64,000 nt of DNA from Prorocentrum cordatum. Taxonomy: Eukaryota; Sar; Dinophyceae; Prorocentrales; Prorocentraceae. A program made the translations under genes and the position numbers. Below, in pieces: positions 58,846 through 64,000 of this stretch. Each line of letters starts with the position of its first letter. The stretch's first letter is position 1. Under the pieces are notes generated by a model. The model had not been told where the DNA came from. It worked only from the letters and a program-made list of their open reading frames with translations, and ran no database searches. The stretch lies in assembly GCA_963575745.1 (NCBI GenBank), contig CAUYUJ010007424.1:82501-146500 (forward strand). The letters run 5' to 3'.

Positions 58846-59029
58846 GATATTTTTTTGTGGCGAGCCCCTTCGGTGTTCCTCAAATTCTAGTACGCGCGGA
58901 TTCGCTGTGTCGATCAGAGCGGTTGGCCGAAGGAAGGGGGTTCCAAGGGGGGCTCGGTTTCTTGGGTTGTTTTGGCAATAGTTGCCATACGACATGGCAT
59001 CGCACGCCCGTTCCCAATCTGGAAAAGCT

Positions 59030-59143
59030 AATTGTGAGCTTGTTCAGGTCCAGTTCCTTGCTCGAGCACCGCCCGTTCTTTAGGCCACGCGGCTTGGAAA
59101 TCATTGGCATAAGAATAATGCAACGATGATCACGTTACGGCCT

Positions 59144-59178
<35 letters not shown>

Positions 59179-59765
59179 GCCCTACAATTTCCGTGCGGAG
59201 CGCATGTCGGAGCGTACGTACGCCCCGATCCGCGTGCAAAGGTAGGGGCATTAAGGTCCAGTTCCTCGCTGAATCTCCGTCCGTTCCTTAGGCCAACCCG
59301 GTTGAAGCAGGGGAGCGACGGACACGTTGAGGCCGAGCTCCGTACGGGGCGCACGTCGGATCTTACGCCGTTGTCCGTATGCACGGGCAGGGCCATGAAG
59401 ATCCAGTTCTTCGCTGGAGCAACGACCGCTCCATAGGCCAACCCGCTTGAAACCCACGGGCTCTGCAGGCTGCAACGATGGGCACGTTAAGACCCAGGTT
59501 CTGTCTGGGTCCTTACCAATTCTTTAATGGGCGTGTCTTTGAGCCCGTGCCCTATCCGAATGCAAAAGTAAAGGCGTCAAGGCACTTTTCTTCGTTGGAG
59601 CACAGCCCTCTCCTTAGGACAACCTGCTCAAAGCGAACACGCCTTTCATGATGCCACGATGGGCCCGTCAAGGCCCAGTTCTTCTCAGGAGCCCCACCTG
59701 TTCCTCACGGGGCGCACGTTGGAGCTCATGCCTCAATCCGCATGCGAAAGTATGAGCGTGAAAGT
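59030..59765. repeat. Tandem repeat of about 170 bp, four units
   Basis: Blocks GGTCCAGTTCCTYGCTSGAG, CCGTTCYTTAGGCCAACCCG, CAACGATGGGCACGTTAAGG and GGGGCGCACGTYGGA recur. A (TC)n tract lies at 59,144-59,176. Confidence 0.85.
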
Positions 59766-60165
59766 AAAATCTTCACGCTCCGCGTCACGCCACCACGACC
59801 ACGACCACGACGAGGAAGAGGAGCTAAAGGAAAAAGAAACGATGAGGGCAAAAACGAGGACGAGGAGGAGAAGAGGGGCCCGTTCGACAAGTACCATGAC
59901 CCCGCGGCCGGCCCGGCCAGGCAGCCCTGACCCTCACGCGATGAGGCGACGGACCCCCCCACCCCCTTAAAATTCTGTCGCGTTGAATTTCTACAGGGGC
60001 GCCCCCCCGCGTGGCGGCGGCGGGCCGCCGTTCCGAGCCCATCGCCCGCTCCCGCGCGCAGGCCCAACAAGGGGTCCCTGCCCAAATAGTCACATCGCAG
60101 GGAGGCCAGAAAGCTCAGTCGGTTTTCTCGGCCGAGCGGATTCATCTCCCCAAGCGCCTTACCTT
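59765..60165. other. No gene recognised
   Basis: CACCACGACCACGACCACGA triplets near 59,790-59,815, then GC-rich DNA. Possibly the upstream part of the phosphatase pseudogene, but no TPR residues are visible before 60,290. Confidence 0.4.
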
Positions 60166-60167
60166 AC

Positions 60168-60236
60168 CTTACCTCCTCCTCCTCCTCCTCCTGCTCCTCC
60201 TCCTCCTCCTCCTCCTCCTCCTCCTCCTCCTCCTCC
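60168..60236 (+). repeat. (CCT)n tract before the phosphatase pseudogene
   Basis: CTC/CCT triplets ending about 20 nt before a GGCTCAAG/AGG that could have been a splice acceptor; the layout resembles intron 3 of ubiquilin. Confidence 0.85.
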
Positions 60237-60254
60237 CCCGAACTTGGCTCAAGA

Positions 60255-61100
60255 GGGGCTCGACGATGCTACGGGGGCCAGTCAGAAGGCCGAGATGGCA
60301 GCCATGGCGGACGGCCCGTGGGCGATGGCCGAGGGGACGAAGAGCGAGGGCAACGAGCCTGTCAAAGCTGGCAAATATGCTAAGGCGATCGCGGCCGACA
60401 CCAGGGCCATCGGACTGACCGAGTGCGACACGTCCTTGGGCTAGCCAGACCCCTCGGATGATGGAACCAAGCCGGAGAATCCTTCCATTCAGAGTTTGCG
60501 AACCAGGCGTTCTGCCATATCCAAGCGGAAGACTACGGCGCGGTCTTCGTCGATTCGACGAAGTCGAGGCCCAGAAAAACTTCTCGAAGAGATGGTACAG
60601 AAGGGGCTCGGTCAATACGGCGCTGGGGCGGCACAAATGTGCCCAACGACACGGGCGCGCGCTCGAAGCTGCAGGAGCGCAAGAGCATCTGCCAGCAGGA
60701 GATTTTCGCCAGCGCAATCTCCAGCGACAGGACAAATCTCACTAGCCAGACAGTCGACGTGGCAGCATGGCCATCGACAGCGTGTACTCGGGCCCCGTCT
60801 ATAAGAGCGGGGAGGTCACCGCCGAAGCCTGCGAGGAGTTCACGGAGTGGCAGAAAGATGGGACATCTTAGCTAGGAAGCGCGTTTATGCAATTGTGATA
60901 GGCGTGCTTGCACTGCGGGAAGCTCTGCCAACCGTCGTCGACATGCACGAGCCAGACGACAGACGGATTACGGTGTGCGGAAACGTCCAAGGGCCATATA
61001 CGAGTTTCGAAACATGTTCAAGGTCAACGGAAATCCCGCAGATGACAACCTCTGCGTCTTCAACGGGAATGTCGTGGACCGTGGATATTTCTGGATCAAG
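60255..61100 (+). pseudogene. Protein phosphatase 5 (PPP5-type) pseudogene fragment
   Basis: Active PP5 is a TPR-containing Ser/Thr phosphatase. Colinear fragments in changing frames: AEGTKSEGNEPVKAGKYAKA (TPR1, 60,320-60,410), HSEFANQAFCHIQAEDYGAV (60,486 on), NFSKRWYRRGSVNTALGRHK (60,575 on), ARSKLQERKSICQQEIFASA (60,650 on), IDSVYSGPVYKSGEVTAEAC (60,773 on), AIVIGVLALREALPTVV (60,897 on), RRITVCGNVQGP (60,961 on) and VNGNPADDNLCVFNGNVVDR (61,023 on). At least five frameshifts and several stops. The metal-binding GDxHG reads GNVQG and GDxVDRG reads GNVVDRG, so both Asp ligands are lost. It ends at a TCATCA tract before the rest of the catalytic domain. The lack of introns over 0.8 kb suggests a processed copy, but no leader or poly-A is seen. 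Confidence 0.8.
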
Positions 61101-61109
61101 GGGATACCG

Positions 61110-61165
61110 ATCATCCCGTCATCATCATCCTCATCATCATCGCCGCCATCATCATCAGCTTCGTT
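61110..61165. repeat. TCATCA tract
   Basis: Short CAT/ATC triplets where the pseudogene is broken off. Confidence 0.85.
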
Positions 61166-61424
61166 CGTTCCTCCTCGTGTTTCCTCGGTCGGCCTGCCTT
61201 CCTTCTTCTCGCAGTCGCGCTCCACATCCCTGCGCCTGCTGTGCTTGCGCTTCCTGGGTCGTGGTGTCTCACGCGCGAGGTCCGGAGGCCTGCCGACCTC
61301 TGCCCCGACGGGTCTAAAAAACCCGCCTCGCCACGCCGCCCGGCAAGCCCGCTGTCCGCGGGCCTTGGCGCGGGCCCTCCCAGAGGGAGGCGGCGGCTTC
61401 CCCGATCTGCTGCACGGTCTAAAC

Positions 61425-61705
61425 ACGACGACGAGCGGCCGACGACGAGCGACGAACGACGACGAGCGACGAACGACGACGAGCGACGAACGACGAGCGA
61501 CGAACGACGAGCGACGAACGACGACGAGCGGCCGACGACGAGCGACGAACGACGACGAGCGACCAGCGGCGAGCGAGTGGCGGCGAGCGGCGGAGGCGGC
61601 GAGCGGCGGCGAGCGGCGAGCGATGGCGGCGAGAAGCGGCGGCGAGCGGCGGGGAGCGACGGCGAGGGCGAGCGACGACAGCGACGACGAAGAGCGACCA
61701 CGGCG
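61425..61705. repeat. ACGACGAGCG tandem array
   Basis: Units of 10-13 bp (GACGACGAGCGACGAACGAC, then CGGCGAGCGGCGAGC). Thr/Asp/Glu/Arg ORFs are artefacts. Confidence 0.92.
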
Positions 61706-61727
61706 GGCGGGTGATTCAAGGGCTCCC

Positions 61728-61870
61728 TCGAGGGCGCGAAGTTATTCGCGCTTCGCGCTTCGCGGTCCTCGTTCCTTCTCCCCCTCCTCCTCGTCCTCCT
61801 ATTCTCCTTCTGGGAGGGCGGCGCGAGAGCGCGAAGTTATTCGCGCTTCGCGCAGCGCGAAGCGCGAAGT
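61728..61870. repeat. GCGAAGTTATTCGCGC repeats and 29-nt perfect palindrome
   Basis: GCGCGAAGTTATTCGCGCTT occurs at about 61,735 and 61,830. The second runs into TTCGCGCTTCGCGC-A-GCGCGAAGCGCGAA (61,840-61,868), 14-bp perfect arms with a one-base centre. Confidence 0.9.
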
Positions 61871-62600
61871 TGGGAGCCCTAGGTGATTTGGGGCACGGCG
61901 GGGAGGAGGGAGAAATTGGGGCGGCTGTCTGGTGTTCGCGGCCGACTACCGCGGGTCCGACTATCGGGGGTCATGAGATTGCCAGTCTGGATCGTCGCGG
62001 AGTTCATGCGCGCCAGCGTACGGACCGCTGCTGCGTTCGCAGGAGGGGGAAGAGGAGGGGGAGGAGAAGGAGGATCGAGGCTCGAGGTTCGAGGATTGAG
62101 GTCCTCGAGAAGAGCAGGCAGCTCTGTGCGTTTGTTGGCTTGGTGTCGGGCATTGGGGCCCCCCCAGACCGATTTGGCCCGAGATATGCCGCAGATCGAG
62201 GGGGTCGAGGGTTCTGGTTGTGATGTTAAGCGGCGTTGCAATGTTTGGCGTTCCGCGTTTCCCCACCAGCCCAGCCAGAACCGATTACGTTGCGTGTTGT
62301 CACGCGAATTGATTTGCTAACCGCATGGCGTTCCAATCGCAGCCCGCTGGGACCAATCCCAACGCACTGGTACAAATCCCAACCATCATCAGAAGGCAAG
62401 CTGGTACCGACCCCAACACGCCCACTAGCCTCATAGTAGGATTCCAGCTGTGAGGCTTTTAAAGATGTCCCAAAACGAAATGATCGGTTTACGATTGCAC
62501 ATTAGTTCGAGAACGCCACATGGTTGCCGAAGCTGGAATCGGTACCAGAACGGTTCGCAAGGATGTGGAATTCGAGGTGCAGATGTGGATGACGAGTTTA
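61870..62600. other. No gene recognised
   Basis: GC-rich to mixed DNA with a GGACCAATCCCAACGCACTG / GGTACAAATCCCAACC repeat near 62,350. Short ORFs only. Confidence 0.4.
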
Positions 62601-63240
62601 CAGAAGAGGTGCTGAATATGCAGATGCAAATTAAAACAATGAAAGCGAGAGTGAAGTTCCAATGAAGATTGAGGTGCAGATTTGGAGAAGGGCCAAGGCA
62701 AATATGTACATCATACGTGCGCAATTAAAGCGCGAATGGATGAATTACGTGTGAATGCAGATGAAGGTTCATATGAAGTTGTAGGCCAATATTCAAATAA
62801 ACAGTTTAGCAGTGAGAGCGCGAAAAAGATTTGAATGAATATGCAAGTGGAGTTGTACGTGGAAATTTGAGTGAGGGAGCGGGCGAACATATGAGCGAAG
62901 TTGCCGATCGATAGTTGAACTTATGGTTTTCTGTTGGGGAGATCCGAACGACGATTCAACGTGGCAGAACACGATTGAAAATGCAGATAGAGGTTGAAGC
63001 TATTAGTGTCGCCGCGCCGTTTGTTCCGACGCGCGGCCGTACGTCTTGGGGAGGGCGCCTCGGCCACCAGGGCAACTTCCGCCTCGGAAACAGAGCTTGT
63101 CGTAGGTTTGCCATGGTGCCGGCGTCGTTCACCTGGGCGCGTCGAGAACAAACGGCGCGGACACAAGTGGAGCTTCAAGTGGAGATTCAAGCAATGCGAG
63201 TGCGAGTGAATATCCAGATGAAGGTGAAATTTGAGGGCGG
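62600..63240. repeat. Degenerate AGATGNAGNTT-type repeats
   Basis: Loose 18-24 bp units (GTGCAGATTTGGAG, ATGAAGTTG, GTGGAGATTCAAG) with AT-rich spacers, interrupted at 63,010-63,160 by GC-rich unique-looking DNA. Confidence 0.55.
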
Positions 63241-63324
63241 CGCCAGAAGGAGGGGGCGGCGCCGGGAGCGCCGAGAGGCATGGATGGGGGCGGCGTCGCC
63301 GAACACCAAGGGTCCCCAGAGGCT

Positions 63325-63870
63325 CCACATAGACTTCTCGCAGGCTTCTTACAGGCTTCTCGCAGGCTTCCCACTGGATTTTCACAAGCTTCTCACAAGC
63401 TTCTCCGAGGCTTGTTGGGAGCTTCTCAGATGTTTCCCAGAGGCTTCTCACAGGCCTATCAGAGGGTTCGCGGAGATTTCCCAGAGGCGTGTCACAGGCT
63501 TTTCGCAGTCTTCTCACAGGCCTCTCAATGGTTTCTCGGAGGGTTTCCCAGAGGCTTGCTGGAGGCTTGTCAGGATTTTGGTCGCCGGCTTTTCACAGGC
63601 TTGTTACAGGCATCTCAGAGGATCCGCAGAGGCCGCTCACATGTTTCTCAGAGGTTTTCCAGAGGCTTCTCACAAGCTTGTCACAGGCCTCTCAGTGGAT
63701 TTGCACAGGGACCTCTCAGAGACTTCCCAGAGCTACCTTGTCACAAGCCTTTCAAAGGCTTCGCATGGGCGCCTCACGAGCCTCCCAGGTTCCTGAGAGA
63801 GTTATCACAAGGGCCTTTCAGAGGCCTCGCAGAGGCCTGTCAGAAGCCCCTCAGACGCTTCCCAGACACC
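63325..63870. repeat. CAGAGGCTTCTCACAGGCTT array
   Basis: Units of about 20-22 bp (CACAGGCTTCTCAGAGG). Open in several frames by composition. 63,870-64,000 shows nothing recognisable. Confidence 0.85.
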
Positions 63871-64000
63871 AACTTACGTTTCTGGGTTTGGGTTGGTACC
63901 ATTTGGATCGCAGTACGTAATAAGTTGGTGTGTGATTCGTTTAAGTTGGTCGTAATCCGCCCCCTTCCTTGTGATACCCCCCGTGTCGCCCCATGCCAAG

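Overview
The window looks like nuclear DNA of a dinoflagellate. Four kinds of evidence agree. (1) At 10,646-10,667 there is a 22-nt stretch matching the conserved dinoflagellate spliced leader (DinoSL) at 21 of 22 positions, immediately upstream of an intronless gene. (2) The one clearly spliced gene uses GC-AG and GA-AG introns, nearly all with a G after the acceptor AG. (3) Two degraded retroelement pieces in the middle of the window resemble ORFs I associate with dinoflagellate retroelements. (4) The DNA is GC-rich and mostly tandem and dispersed repeats, with very few genes per kilobase. The species cannot be named from this window.

Layout. 1-10,000: microsatellites, a 78-bp minisatellite carried by a dispersed element, and copies of several short dispersed repeats. 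10,000-12,750: arrays of a CCAAGAYGGC-type repeat, into which a full-length retroposed cDNA has inserted; it keeps its spliced leader, a 370-codon ORF for a secreted or membrane protein, a poly-A tract and a 20-23 bp target-site duplication. 12,750-18,700: low-gene DNA with (GTC)n tracts, dispersed repeats and two MITE-like elements. 18,700-29,100: a higher-order repeat of about 1.1-1.3 kb, interrupted at 21-25 kb by a 101-bp minisatellite of about 19 copies. 29,100-40,200: a chain of unrelated tandem arrays (about 60, 155, 125 and 100 bp units and a degenerate GAGGCT array), plus one MITE-like element with a recognisable empty-site paralogue.

40,342-57,878 is the main gene: a ubiquilin/DSK2-type ubiquitin shuttle (UBL, STI1 repeats, UBA; 418 residues in nine exons by my model). 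Its introns are the most interesting part of the window. Intron 4 and intron 7 have terminal inverted repeats at or near their splice sites, intron 3 starts with the intron-7 terminus, intron 6 lies between 14-bp direct repeats and intron 2 between 12-bp direct repeats. A hairpin element supplies the 3' end of intron 5 and also lies just before exon 1. This fits introns made by insertion of DNA-transposon-like introners. Intron 2 is about 9.4 kb and holds two convergent retroelement remnants and proline-rich minisatellite DNA.

57,879-64,000: an inverted, shorter copy of the 78-bp minisatellite element, a further tandem array, a frameshifted pseudogene of protein phosphatase 5 (TPR plus start of the catalytic domain, with metal-ligand Asp residues changed), a 29-nt palindrome and degenerate repeats. 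Only two genes look intact (the retrogene and ubiquilin). No tRNA, rRNA, snRNA or CRISPR was found.
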